Shown: piece after piece, positions 31,543-39,716 of the stretch
Layout of the letters: each line of letters opens with the position of its first letter
How positions within the stretch are numbered: the first letter of the stretch is position 1
Program-made: the position numbers and the translations under genes
The notes under the pieces: generated by a model
Told to the model about the DNA's origin: nothing
The model's database searches: none
Seen by the model: the letters and a program-made list of their open reading frames with translations, nothing else
Assembly (NCBI RefSeq): GCF_023016005.1
Contig: NZ_JALKAZ010000002.1
Location: forward strand, 372,001 to 436,000
Direction of reading: 5' to 3'
Length of the DNA: 64,000 nucleotides
Source: Erythrobacter sp. F6033
GTDB taxonomy: Bacteria; Pseudomonadota; Alphaproteobacteria; Sphingomonadales; Sphingomonadaceae

Positions 31543-32880
31543 ATGAAGATCGCTGCATTGTTGCGCAACACCGCCTTGGTCGCCGCTGGCGCCATTTTGG
31601 CAACCACCACAACCGTCGTCGCTCAGGGTGACGCACGCGGCGATCCTGAATTTGCCAAAGTCTTTGCGGTCTACCAACGGATCAAAACCAGCTATGTCGA
31701 GCCGGTTGATGATGAGGTGCTGACGCGTGGCATGATCGACGGAATGCTCACCGCGCTCGATCCGCATTCGGGCTATCTTGATGGCAGTGCGCTTCAGCGG
31801 CTCAACACCATGATTGACGGCAATTATTCGGGTCTCGGCCTTTCTGTCGTGATGGAAGACGGAGCTGTTAAAGTTATTTCGCCGTTCAAGGGTAGCCCGG
31901 CTGACAAAGAAGGCATCAAGGCGGGTGATTTCATCACGCATCTGAATGGTGAGCTGATTGTTGGGGGCGATCTGGATGATGCGGTTGCGCGGATGCGCGG
32001 CAAAGCCGGCACATCGATTGACCTGACCATTTTCCGTCCGGGCCGCGAAGTGCCGTTGGAACTGACAGTGACACGCGGCGTAATCGAGCTTGAGCCCGTC
32101 ACTTTCGAGCTGTCTTCTGGCAATATCGGCGTCATCACAGTTAACGAATTCTCTGCCGATGTCGGTGCGGATGTGTTCCGCGCATGGACCAAAATTCAGG
32201 AAGAGGCGACGGGCCGCGTTGGCGGATTGGTGCTCGATCTTCGTTCGAATCCGGGCGGTTCGCTCGATGAAGCAGTCGCGCTTTCCGATCTGTTCCTCGA
32301 CGAAGGCCGGATCGTATCGCAGCGCGGTCGCGCCCGCGGCGAAACGCTGCTCTATGATGCGGAAACCGTATTCCGCGGCGATATGGCCGAAGATGTTCCT
32401 GTTATTGTTTTGATCGATGCAGGCTCCGCGTCTGCGTCTGAAATCGTGGCAGGCGCTTTGCAAGATCATCGCCGCGCTCTCGTTATGGGTGAGCGCAGCT
32501 TTGGCAAAGGGTCGGTTCAATCGCTACTGCCGCTTGGCCGCGATGCCGCGCTTAAGCTGACGACGGCGCGCTACTTCACGCCGAAAGGCAATTCGGTGCA
32601 GGAAGGCGGGATCAAACCCGATATCACTGTGCCCCAGATCAGCGATCCGGACCTTGCTCTGCGCCAGAAATATCTGACCCGTGAAAGCGATTTGCGCGGG
32701 CACTTGGTCAACGAGCTGGGTGTGAAAGACGAAGAGATGGAGCTCGATCAGATCGATGATCCGCGCTTCAAACTCACTTCCGAACAGCTTGAAGAGGCCG
32801 GTATCGAAGATTTCCAGCTGCACTACGCACTCGAAACGCTTCGCCGGACGACCAAGAGTTCGGTGGCGCTGCGCAAGTAA
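31543..32880 (+). CDS. C-terminal processing peptidase, S41 family (CtpA)
   Basis: A 445-residue protease with an N-terminal signal or anchor (LLRNTALVAAGAILATTTTV). The PDZ domain lies at about residues 90-170 (YSGLGLSVVMEDGAVKVISP) and the S41 core follows. The serine/lysine catalytic pair is seen in AGSASASEIVAGAL near 305 and GERSFGKGSVQS near 325. It cleaves C-termini of periplasmic proteins. The ATG at 31543 is preferred to GTG 31534, since AAGGAG is nine bases before the ATG. The position after the EnvC-like gene is conserved in alphaproteobacteria and suggests a shared envelope role. Confidence 0.94.
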   Translation: MKIAALLRNTALVAAGAILATTTTVVAQGDARGDPEFAKVFAVYQRIKTSYVEPVDDEVLTRGMIDGMLTALDPHSGYLDGSALQRLNTMIDGNYSGLGLSVVMEDGAVKVISPFKGSPADKEGIKAGDFITHLNGELIVGGDLDDAVARMRGKAGTSIDLTIFRPGREVPLELTVTRGVIELEPVTFELSSGNIGVITVNEFSADVGADVFRAWTKIQEEATGRVGGLVLDLRSNPGGSLDEAVALSDLFLDEGRIVSQRGRARGETLLYDAETVFRGDMAEDVPVIVLIDAGSASASEIVAGALQDHRRALVMGERSFGKGSVQSLLPLGRDAALKLTTARYFTPKGNSVQEGGIKPDITVPQISDPDLALRQKYLTRESDLRGHLVNELGVKDEEMELDQIDDPRFKLTSEQLEEAGIEDFQLHYALETLRRTTKSSVALRK

Positions 32881-32899
32881 GCATCCTAGATAGTCAGGC

Positions 32900-33370
32900 A
32901 TGACAGGTGTGAAGCAGGCCAAGCTGCTCGCCATAGCGATTCCTGCTGGATTGCTGGGCGGTGCATATATCTCCGAATACGGCTTCGGATTGTTCCCGTG
33001 CGAAATGTGCTGGTGGCAACGCTGGCCGCACTTCGCCGCATTGGGCACAGGCGTGCTCGCTTTGTTTCTGAAGCCGGCGCAGGTCTGGACCGCTTTGGCT
33101 GGCCTCGCGATCCTGACATCAGGTTTGATTGGCGGCTTTCATGCCGGTGTCGAATATGGCTGGTGGGAAGGCATCACAGGCTGCGCGACTTTGGGAAGCG
33201 CGGTTGATGTGATGGATCCGTCTGCGGCTCCGCTCATCCGCTGCGATGTCGCCCCGTGGAGCTTGTTCGGTATTTCTCTCGCGGGATGGAATTTCCTCTT
33301 CTCAACACTGGGCGGGATCGCCATCTTGGTCTTGAGCGTTAGAGGCTCAGGAAAAGAGAAAACGCTATGA
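32900..33370 (+). CDS. Disulfide bond formation protein B family (DsbB-like)
   Basis: A 156-residue membrane protein with about four hydrophobic helices. The CxxC motif is FPCEMCWWQRWPHF near residues 33-36. A second cysteine pair lies in the loop GITGCATLGS and PLIRCD near 102 and 122. This is the DsbB layout: it re-oxidises DsbA and passes electrons to ubiquinone. No dsbA is seen nearby. The end overlaps coq7 by four bases (ATGA). Coupling to a quinone-biosynthesis gene fits the quinone dependence of DsbB. Confidence 0.9.
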   Translation: MTGVKQAKLLAIAIPAGLLGGAYISEYGFGLFPCEMCWWQRWPHFAALGTGVLALFLKPAQVWTALAGLAILTSGLIGGFHAGVEYGWWEGITGCATLGSAVDVMDPSAAPLIRCDVAPWSLFGISLAGWNFLFSTLGGIAILVLSVRGSGKEKTL

Positions 33371-33888
33371 ACAAGCAAGAACTTCATCGGATGATCCGCG
33401 TCGATCAAGCGGGCGAGTTTGGTGCAACGCGCATCTATGAAGGCCAGCTTGCTGTGATGGGCGATCGCGGACCGCATTCTGCTGAGATCCGTCATATGGC
33501 TGAGCAGGAAGAGGTTCACCGCGCCAAATTCGACGCGCTGATGGCAGAGCGCGGCGTGCGCCCGACAGCGCTGCATCCGTTCTGGTCGGCGGCCGGCTAC
33601 GCACTCGGCGCGGGTACAGCTCTGCTGGGTCCTGAGGCGGCGATGGCCTGCACTGCTGCGGTCGAAGAAGAGATCGACAAGCATTATTCTGAGCAGCTCG
33701 ATCGGCTGGCCGAGGTGGATGCGGAGCCGGAACTTGCCGAAATGATCGAGACTTTCCGCGAGGAAGAGCGCGAGCACCGTGATGCGGCGCTCGCCAATGG
33801 CGCAGAGCAGGCGCCAGCCTATCCTTTGCTTTCAGGCGCGATCCGCCTGGGCTGCAAAATTGCGATCAAGGTCAGCGAGCGGGTTTAA
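33367..33888 (+). CDS. coq7: Demethoxyubiquinone hydroxylase family protein (Coq7)
   Basis: A 173-residue di-iron protein. The ligand motifs are clear: DQAGEFGATRIYEGQ near residue 14, HMAEQEEVHRAKF near 43 and EEEREHRDAAL near 130. Coq7 hydroxylates demethoxyubiquinone in ubiquinone synthesis. The protein lacks a long N-terminal transit part, as expected in bacteria. A copy of the dispersed repeat starts just after the stop codon. Confidence 0.95.
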   Translation: MNKQELHRMIRVDQAGEFGATRIYEGQLAVMGDRGPHSAEIRHMAEQEEVHRAKFDALMAERGVRPTALHPFWSAAGYALGAGTALLGPEAAMACTAAVEEEIDKHYSEQLDRLAEVDAEPELAEMIETFREEEREHRDAALANGAEQAPAYPLLSGAIRLGCKIAIKVSERV

Positions 33889-33892
33889 AGGC

Positions 33893-33990
33893 TTTATTTA
33901 TTCGCACGCCATCCGGCGCGCGATTTCCTCGCTTATGCTGCCTAACGGCCGCGTCGCTGCGGGCGGGCGGTTGCCCTTGCGGTCGCTCCT
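33893..33990 (+). repeat. Dispersed GC-rich repeat, copy B
   Basis: Starts with an AT-rich stretch (TTTATTTATT) four bases after the coq7 stop, followed by GCCATCCGGCGCGC, TTCCTCGC, ACGGCC and GCGGGCGGGCGG-TT-GCCCTTGCGG. Most blocks are identical to copy A2 at 29640-29721 read in reverse. It begins right at a gene end, like copy A1. Confidence 0.75.
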
Positions 33991-34006
33991 CGCGACCGGA
34001 CCCATC

Positions 34007-35362
34007 CTACAAACTCCAGTACGTTAGTGTATCTGGCACGACTTCGCGATTTAGTGCGGACTTCACATCCACTATCACTCCGCCTTCTTTTACTCGCCGG
34101 ACAAGAGCGGTCTGATCGGCGATGTATTCCTTGTGGTTCACCGCTAGAATAAGCGCGTCCAGCTCTGACAGGTCATCACACGGTGTCAGTTCGAGCCCGT
34201 ATTCGCGGCTTGTCTCCTCAGACGAAGCCAATGGATCGGCGATCATCGGGTCCACGCCATATTCGCGCAGCTCGGCGATAATATCCGGCACTTTGGAATT
34301 GCGGATATCGGGCACGTCTTCTTTAAAAGTCAGCCCCAAAACACCGACGCGGGCATTGCACGGCGAAATGCCTTGGGCTGCGAGCAGTTTTACGGTCTTC
34401 TGCGCAACCGCCTCGCCCATCGAATCATTGATCCGGCGACCGGCAAGAATGACCTCCGGTCGGTAGTCGAGCCGTTCGGCGGCTGCAGTCAGATAATAGG
34501 GGTCCACACCGATACAGTGCCCGCCGACAAGGCCGGGCGTGAAGGGTAGGAAATTCCACTTGGTACCTGCCGCGGCCAAGACGTCACTCGTCCTGATGTC
34601 CATCCGGTCAAAGATCAGGGCTATCTCGTTCATCAGTGCAATGTTGAGATCGCGCTGAGTGTTTTCGATCACTTTGGCCGCTTCGGCGACCTTGATGCTG
34701 GGCGCTTCGTGCAGGCCCACATCGACAATAGCGCTATAGATCGCGCGCATACGGGCCAGAGCATCGTCGTTTTCGGCAGCGATAATCTTTGTGATCGTTT
34801 CGAGCCGGTGGACGGTATCGCCCGGGTTGATCCTTTCGGGGCTATAGCCAAGCGCGAAGTCTTCGCCCTGTTTCAGGCGCGAATGTTCAGCGAGTAGCGG
34901 TCCGCAATATTCTTCGGTCGCACCAGGGAAGACAGTGGATTCGAACACAACCAGACCTCCCTTTTGTAGGCGGGGGCCGATGGTTTCGCACGCTTTGCGC
35001 AGCGGAGTGAGATCAGGGCGGCGCTCTTCGGTAATCGGTGTTGGCACCGTGACTATGAAAGCGGTTGCGCCGATCAGGCTGTCTGCGTCGTCTGTGACGT
35101 CAAGACCGCAAGCGGCGAGGCGTGCATCGTCAATTTCACGGGTGAAATCATGCCCGTCACGTAGTGTGCGGATCCGGTGCTCGGAAATATCAAAGCCGAT
35201 CACATCGGTGCCATGGGGGCGGAGCCGCTCGGCCAAGGCGACTGCGACCGGGAGGCCAACATAGCCCAGACCGACTACGACAATGCGCTCTCGCTGCTGA
35301 GCGTGTGGTACATCACTGATACCAGTTGAGGGCTGAAATGGTGCGTTCATGCCCGCTGCCAT
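34007..35362 (-). CDS. Nucleotide sugar dehydrogenase (UDP-HexNAc C6 dehydrogenase, TviB/WbpO type)
   Basis: A 451-residue UDP-sugar dehydrogenase. The NAD-binding motif is VVVGLGYVGLPVAVALAE near residue 28, and the catalytic cysteine is Cys283 in VGGHCIGVDPYYL. Sequence features such as SPERINPGD and LTFKEDVPDIRNSK match the TviB/WbpO/WecC group, which oxidises UDP-GlcNAc, UDP-GalNAc or UDP-ManNAc to the uronate. Which sugar is used is uncertain. It is distinct from the UDP-glucose dehydrogenase at 51217. The start may be ATG 35362 or 35350. The promoter side has an inverted repeat and two direct repeats. Confidence 0.88.
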   Translation of the reverse strand: MAAGMNAPFQPSTGISDVPHAQQRERIVVVGLGYVGLPVAVALAERLRPHGTDVIGFDISEHRIRTLRDGHDFTREIDDARLAACGLDVTDDADSLIGATAFIVTVPTPITEERRPDLTPLRKACETIGPRLQKGGLVVFESTVFPGATEEYCGPLLAEHSRLKQGEDFALGYSPERINPGDTVHRLETITKIIAAENDDALARMRAIYSAIVDVGLHEAPSIKVAEAAKVIENTQRDLNIALMNEIALIFDRMDIRTSDVLAAAGTKWNFLPFTPGLVGGHCIGVDPYYLTAAAERLDYRPEVILAGRRINDSMGEAVAQKTVKLLAAQGISPCNARVGVLGLTFKEDVPDIRNSKVPDIIAELREYGVDPMIADPLASSEETSREYGLELTPCDDLSELDALILAVNHKEYIADQTALVRRVKEGGVIVDVKSALNREVVPDTLTYWSL

Positions 35363-35366
35363 GCGA

Positions 35367-35385
35367 CAATATGCTCAACATATTG
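35367..35385 (-). promoter_or_regulatory. Inverted repeat upstream of the nucleotide sugar dehydrogenase
   Basis: Perfect seven-base arms CAATATG and CATATTG are separated by five bases, just before the start codon on the minus strand. It could be an operator or a leader hairpin. Confidence 0.4.
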
Positions 35386-35428
35386 CTAACCATGGCGAAG
35401 ATTTGCGTTCTGTCCGAGTGATTTGCCG

Positions 35429-35448
35429 CAATTCACGCTCAATTCACG
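35429..35448 (+). promoter_or_regulatory. Two direct copies of CAATTCACG, 11 bases apart
   Basis: The nonamer occurs at 35429-35437 and 35440-35448. An 11-base period puts both on the same face of the helix, as expected for a regulator binding as a tandem dimer. It lies between two divergent genes, about 80 bases from each start. Confidence 0.35.
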
Positions 35449-35524
35449 GGCGAGTGACTATCGGCAAAGACATGTTAAAGCGTATGCAGCACGCGCTGCC
35501 CCGCTGAATTCAAGGAATATGACG

Positions 35525-36103
35525 ATGACTAAGCTGTTCAACACCGCCGCCGCCGCACTTGGCCTTGCCTTTGTCGCGGCCAGCCCTGCCGCAGCGCAGG
35601 ACAAGGCCGGCGACAAGGTCAATATGGTTATTGCCTATGACGAAAACGAATGCCCCGAAGCAGGTGAGAACGAGATCGTCGTTTGTGAAATTCTGGTCGA
35701 GGCCGAGCGGTACCGCATCCCATCAAATCTGCGGCAGAGCGATTCTCCGCAAAATACCGCCCGCCGCGGTGAAGTGGAAACACTGCGCTATATCACGCAA
35801 TCAGGCGCGATGAGCTGCAGCCCAGCCGGAGCCGGCGGTTTCACGGGTTGCACCCAGCAGTTTATCGACGCTGCATACGCTGAGAAAAGCGAAGCGGAGA
35901 CCATTCGTTTCGGCCAGCTGATCGAACAGGCCCGCCAGGAACGCCTTTCAACGATCGATGAAGATGCTGCTGCTGAACAGGGCCGGGTCGAGCAGATCGA
36001 GCGTGAATATCTCGAGCGGCTGGAGCGTGAACGCAATCAACCGCTGCCCGGTGAAGAAGAAGTCCCTGCAATCGGACCGAAAGCCGAAGAGCCTGAAGGC
36101 TGA
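35525..36103 (+). CDS. Secreted protein of unknown function in the polysaccharide locus
   Basis: A 192-residue protein with a signal peptide (LFNTAAAALGLAFVAASPAAAQ). The mature N-terminal domain has paired cysteines (NECPEAGENEIVVCEI and SCSPAGAGGFTGC). The C-terminal half is a charged helix rich in Glu, Arg and Gln (about residues 115-165), ending in a Pro/Glu tail. I recognise no family. The ATG at 35525 has AAGGA nine bases upstream. It lies alone on the plus strand between two minus-strand sugar-nucleotide genes, so a link to the polysaccharide is only by position. Confidence 0.75.
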   Translation: MTKLFNTAAAALGLAFVAASPAAAQDKAGDKVNMVIAYDENECPEAGENEIVVCEILVEAERYRIPSNLRQSDSPQNTARRGEVETLRYITQSGAMSCSPAGAGGFTGCTQQFIDAAYAEKSEAETIRFGQLIEQARQERLSTIDEDAAAEQGRVEQIEREYLERLERERNQPLPGEEEVPAIGPKAEEPEG

Positions 36104-36113
36104 GCGCTAGCGC

Positions 36114-37127
36114 TTAGATCGCGTAATAGTCGCGGTACCATGCAACGAACTGACGGATGCCTTCCCGAACATTGGTTTCAGGCGTGTAGCCAGTCAGTTC
36201 CTGAAGCAAAGTCGCATCGGCCCATGTTGCAGGCACATCGCCTTTTTGCATCGGCATGAAGTTCTTGATCGCCTCGCGCCCGCATTCGGCTTCGATTGCG
36301 CTGATATAGTCCATCAGGCGGACTTTTTCGCTGTTGCCGATATTGACGATACGCCACGGCGCAACCGGCGATAGGCTATCGTGCTCGCCAATGTCTTCTG
36401 CGCTATCGGGCCGCTCTGGTGCAGCGTCGATCAACAACCGGATTCCGCGCACCAGATCAGTGACGTAGGTGAAGTCGCGGAACATCTCGCCATTGTTGTA
36501 AATGTCGATCGGGGTGTTTTCGAGGATACCCTTGGTGAATTTGAACAGGGCCATATCCGGCCGGCCCCACGGGCCGTAGACTGTGAAAAAGCGGAACATG
36601 GTGGTCGGCATATTCCAAAGATGGGCATAGGAATGCGCCATCGCTTCGTTCGCCTTTTTCGTAGCGGCATAGAGCGTGAGCTGCGTGTCGCATTTCTCAC
36701 GCTCGTTAAACGGCATCTCTTCGTTTGCGCCGTAGACCGAGCTGGTGGATGCCATCAAAAGGTGATCGACGCCCAGCTCGCGCGCGCATTCCATAACGTT
36801 GAATGTGCCGGTGACATTGGCGTCCATGTAAGCGCGCGGGTTTTCTAGGCTGTAGCGAACGCCTGCCTGCGCTGCGAGATGGACTATGATGTCTGGCTTT
36901 TCCTGCAGTGCAAATTCACGCAGGGTCTCGAAATCCTCAAGCATCCCGACTTTGGCTTTAAAATGCTGATTTTGCATCAACATTTGGTGGCGGCGCTCTT
37001 TCAAGCGGACATCGTAATAGTCGGTAAGCCCATCAAAACCGACCACGCGGAAACCCTCTGCCAAAAGCAGTTTTGCGAGGTGAAAGCCGATAAACCCGGC
37101 GGTTCCGGTGATGAGTACAGTGCGCAA
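36114..37127 (-). CDS. UDP-glucuronate 4-epimerase family (SDR)
   Basis: A 337-residue extended SDR. The NAD motif is TGTAGFIGFHLAKLLL at residue 7, the catalytic Ser/Thr segment is MASTSSVYGANEEMPF near 125, and the Tyr-x3-Lys motif is LYAATKKANE. DGLTDYYDVRLKERR near 34 is typical of UDP-GlcA 4-epimerases (LpsL type). It would convert UDP-GlcA, made by the UDP-glucose dehydrogenase at 51217, to UDP-GalA. It lies 35 bases downstream of the sugar transferase gene in the same direction, so the two are probably co-transcribed. Confidence 0.9.
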   Translation of the reverse strand: MRTVLITGTAGFIGFHLAKLLLAEGFRVVGFDGLTDYYDVRLKERRHQMLMQNQHFKAKVGMLEDFETLREFALQEKPDIIVHLAAQAGVRYSLENPRAYMDANVTGTFNVMECARELGVDHLLMASTSSVYGANEEMPFNEREKCDTQLTLYAATKKANEAMAHSYAHLWNMPTTMFRFFTVYGPWGRPDMALFKFTKGILENTPIDIYNNGEMFRDFTYVTDLVRGIRLLIDAAPERPDSAEDIGEHDSLSPVAPWRIVNIGNSEKVRLMDYISAIEAECGREAIKNFMPMQKGDVPATWADATLLQELTGYTPETNVREGIRQFVAWYRDYYAI

Positions 37128-37162
37128 GGAATGGGTCTCGTTTCTAGCCTAGCGGATACGCG

Positions 37163-38461
37163 TCATTTCGCGCCGGTGCCAGTCAGTATGACGCGGAATG
37201 TCTTCAAAACGATTAGGAAATCGAGCCAAAGCGAGATGTTTTTGACGTAGTAGAAATCAAACCGCAGTTTCGCGTTTACGTCCGATACATCGGTCACGTG
37301 ACCCTGTGTCACTTGCGCCCAGCCGGTAACACCGGGCCGAACGATATGACGATAGGAATAAAACGGAAGCTCGGATTCGTACCACTTCGAGAGCGATTTT
37401 GCCTCAGGCCTAGGGCCGATCCAGCTCATTTCCCCGCGCAAGATGTTAAACACCTGCGGCAGTTCGTCGATGCGAGTCTTGCGCAGGAAACGACCCAGAC
37501 GGGTGATGCGGTCATCGTCCGATTTGGTCATCGCATCATTGCGCTGATCTGTTTCATCTTCAATCGGCCCGCGCGGACGCATGGTGCGAAACTTGATCAT
37601 TTTGAAGGACCGTCCGCGAAACCCTACGCGCTCTTGCAGAAAGATCGGATTGCCTGCGGAATCGAGCCGGATCAGGATCGCGATAACAACGAATGCAATC
37701 GATAAAAACGGGAGCAACACGAGCGAGCCGAGGACGTCGATCGCGCGCTTTGTGGTCATGTAGGGCACGTTGGGAATCAGCGACCCAAGGTCGTTTTCCG
37801 CGAGGTGCGTGATTTTGACCTGGCCGCTCTGCATCTCGGCCACCTGCCGATAGTGATACACCGGAACACCAGCGAGCGCGGCTTTAGCAAACAGCCGCTC
37901 CCATTCATCCGGATGGTCATAATGGAGATCGGCGACAAGGGCGGCATTCAGACGCCCTGCCTGAACCAGACTTTCCAACTCGATCAAACTGGGAGCAGGG
38001 ATGTACTGGCCTTCAATGCGAATTTCGGACGACCGCCCACCGCCAACGATAAAATGCGGGCGGCGAAGGCGGCGATTATACGCCGTGAAAACATAGCTGA
38101 CGACGATGGTGGCGGCTGTTCCGACGCCAAATAGCGGGATCGAATAGCTGGCGCGGAGCAGCGCAATCACTCCAAGCGCCCCGCCGAATGCCAGAAAGCT
38201 GATCGGGAACACATATGAAAGCGCCCGTGCTTTTGCATATTCGCGCAACCGTGTGAGGGCATACCAGGAAAGGCAAGCGGCAAATCCCAGAGCATAGAGC
38301 GTGTTGATCAGGAAATAGGACGTGATTGAATTGCCGACGGCCAGCCACGCAAGAGTAGGAGTCAGCAACGCCGCAGCTAGAAACATTGCTAGCTGAAAAT
38401 TGCGATCCAGCAGCAGCAGGCTGCCCGACTGTTTCGGCTTGGCTACGGTGTTAATGAACAT
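37163..38461 (-). CDS. Polyprenyl-phosphate sugar-1-phosphate transferase (initiating enzyme)
   Basis: A 432-residue protein of the WcaJ/PssY group. The N-terminal half has about four membrane helices and a CoA-binding-like domain (about 110-215). A further membrane helix precedes the catalytic part. The C-terminal bacterial sugar-transferase domain has KRAIDVLGSLVLLPFLS, RVGFRGRSFKMIKFRTM, KTRIDELPQVFNILRGEM and WIGPRPE. It would transfer the first sugar phosphate to undecaprenyl phosphate and so start the repeat unit. The ATG at 38461 (FINTVAKPK) is preferred to an in-frame start seven codons earlier. Confidence 0.93.
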   Translation of the reverse strand: MFINTVAKPKQSGSLLLLDRNFQLAMFLAAALLTPTLAWLAVGNSITSYFLINTLYALGFAACLSWYALTRLREYAKARALSYVFPISFLAFGGALGVIALLRASYSIPLFGVGTAATIVVSYVFTAYNRRLRRPHFIVGGGRSSEIRIEGQYIPAPSLIELESLVQAGRLNAALVADLHYDHPDEWERLFAKAALAGVPVYHYRQVAEMQSGQVKITHLAENDLGSLIPNVPYMTTKRAIDVLGSLVLLPFLSIAFVVIAILIRLDSAGNPIFLQERVGFRGRSFKMIKFRTMRPRGPIEDETDQRNDAMTKSDDDRITRLGRFLRKTRIDELPQVFNILRGEMSWIGPRPEAKSLSKWYESELPFYSYRHIVRPGVTGWAQVTQGHVTDVSDVNAKLRFDFYYVKNISLWLDFLIVLKTFRVILTGTGAK

Positions 38462-38663
38462 GTTTGCCTGTCCTCGGCACACCGGACGATGGGTTCGGGC
38501 ATCCGGCTACAGACAAGCACGCCATTGTGCAAGGGTGCGAAACAGTGAATTTCGGTGTCGCTTCGGTGGTCTTTGCCCGTCGCTCGTCCGTCTTGAAATC
38601 GGAAGAATGTTGATCTCGCGTTGAAACAGGCTATGCCGCCGCCAACCGTTTAGAGCGCGTCCC

Positions 38664-38681
38664 GCATTGCCGAAGCAATGC
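38664..38681 (+). promoter_or_regulatory. Hairpin in the leader of the GMD-like gene
   Basis: Perfect seven-base arms GCATTGC and GCAATGC enclose the loop CGAA, 30 bases before the start codon at 38711. No T-run follows. A leader structure is possible; its role is unknown. Confidence 0.3.
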
Positions 38682-38710
38682 TGATGAGCAGGAGTTCCAG
38701 CGTTTCCATT

Positions 38711-39682
38711 ATGAGCAAACGAGCACTTATCTGCGGCATTTCCGGTCAGGATGGCGCGTATCTGGCGAAATTGCTGGTCGAGAACGGTTATGAGGTGTTC
38801 GGCACCTCGCGCGATGCCGAGCGATCGGAATTTTCCAATCTCGCAAAATTGGGCGTGAAAGATCAAGTAACACTGCGATCAATGTCTCTGGCTGATTTTC
38901 GCAGCGTGCTTTCGACTGTTGCGGCTGTCGAGCCAGACGAGATCTACAACCTTGCCGGCCAAAGCTCGGTTGGATTGTCTTTCGAACAGCCGGTCGAGAC
39001 GATGGAAAGCATCAGTCTCGGGGTTCTTAACCTGCTTGAGGTTATTCGTTTTACTGGCGGCAGGGCGCGCCTCTATAATGCCGGATCAAGCGAGTGTTTT
39101 GGCGATACTGGCGAAGTGCCGGCCAATGAAGAAACACCGTTTCGCCCACGCAGCCCATATGCTGTGGCCAAATCTGCCGCGCATTGGGCGGTCGCCAATT
39201 ACCGCGAAGCGTACGGGATTTACGCCTGCAATGGCATTCTGTTCAATCACGAAAGCCCGCTCAGGCCGGCACGTTTTGTAACGAGCAAAATCATCCAGTC
39301 CGCCGTGGCAATCAAGCAGGGGCGCTTGGAGAAACTATCGCTCGGCAATATCGACATTGCCCGCGATTGGGGCAGCGCCCGCGAATATGTCGAAGCGATG
39401 TGGAAGATGCTGCAGCAGGATCAGCCTGATGATTTTGTGATCGCCACCGGGCAGACCAGCACGCTGGCGGAGTTCCTCGCGGCGGCTTTTGACGCTGTCG
39501 AGCTGGATTGGCAGGATTATGTCGAGTTTAACAAAGCGTTCGCGCGCCCGTCAGACATCCGCTTTAGCGGAGCCGATCCGAGCAAGGCTGCGCGTGTTCT
39601 CGGCTGGTCGGCCCAGAGCAAAATGCGTGATGTTGTAAATGAAATGGTCGCCGCGGAATTTGAGCGGCACTCCAATCAATAG
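38711..39682 (+). CDS. GDP-mannose 4,6-dehydratase-like SDR, short paralogue
   Basis: A 323-residue SDR clearly related to the gmd gene at 53320: CGISGQDGAYLAKLL at residue 8, GSSECFGDTGE in place of the STSELYG segment, [15 protein letters not shown] with the Tyr and Lys, and [12 protein letters not shown]. It lacks the loop region after the first strand that reads [12 protein letters not shown] in the canonical enzyme; here the segment is TSRDAERSEFSNLAK. It is also about 50 residues shorter at the C-terminal side. It may act on another NDP-sugar or at a different step. ATG 38711 is used. It starts the long rightward part of the polysaccharide locus. Confidence 0.85.
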   Translation: MSKRALICGISGQDGAYLAKLLVENGYEVFGTSRDAERSEFSNLAKLGVKDQVTLRSMSLADFRSVLSTVAAVEPDEIYNLAGQSSVGLSFEQPVETMESISLGVLNLLEVIRFTGGRARLYNAGSSECFGDTGEVPANEETPFRPRSPYAVAKSAAHWAVANYREAYGIYACNGILFNHESPLRPARFVTSKIIQSAVAIKQGRLEKLSLGNIDIARDWGSAREYVEAMWKMLQQDQPDDFVIATGQTSTLAEFLAAAFDAVELDWQDYVEFNKAFARPSDIRFSGADPSKAARVLGWSAQSKMRDVVNEMVAAEFERHSNQ

Positions 39683-39716
39683 AAATTCCCATCTCTCCTC
39701 AAGGGACTGATAAATA

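Noticed and set aside
31507..32520. Long open frame (337 codons) antisense to the S41 protease gene
   Set aside because: It mirrors the codon bias of the real gene, has no recognisable motif or signal, and the S41 protein on the other strand is complete.
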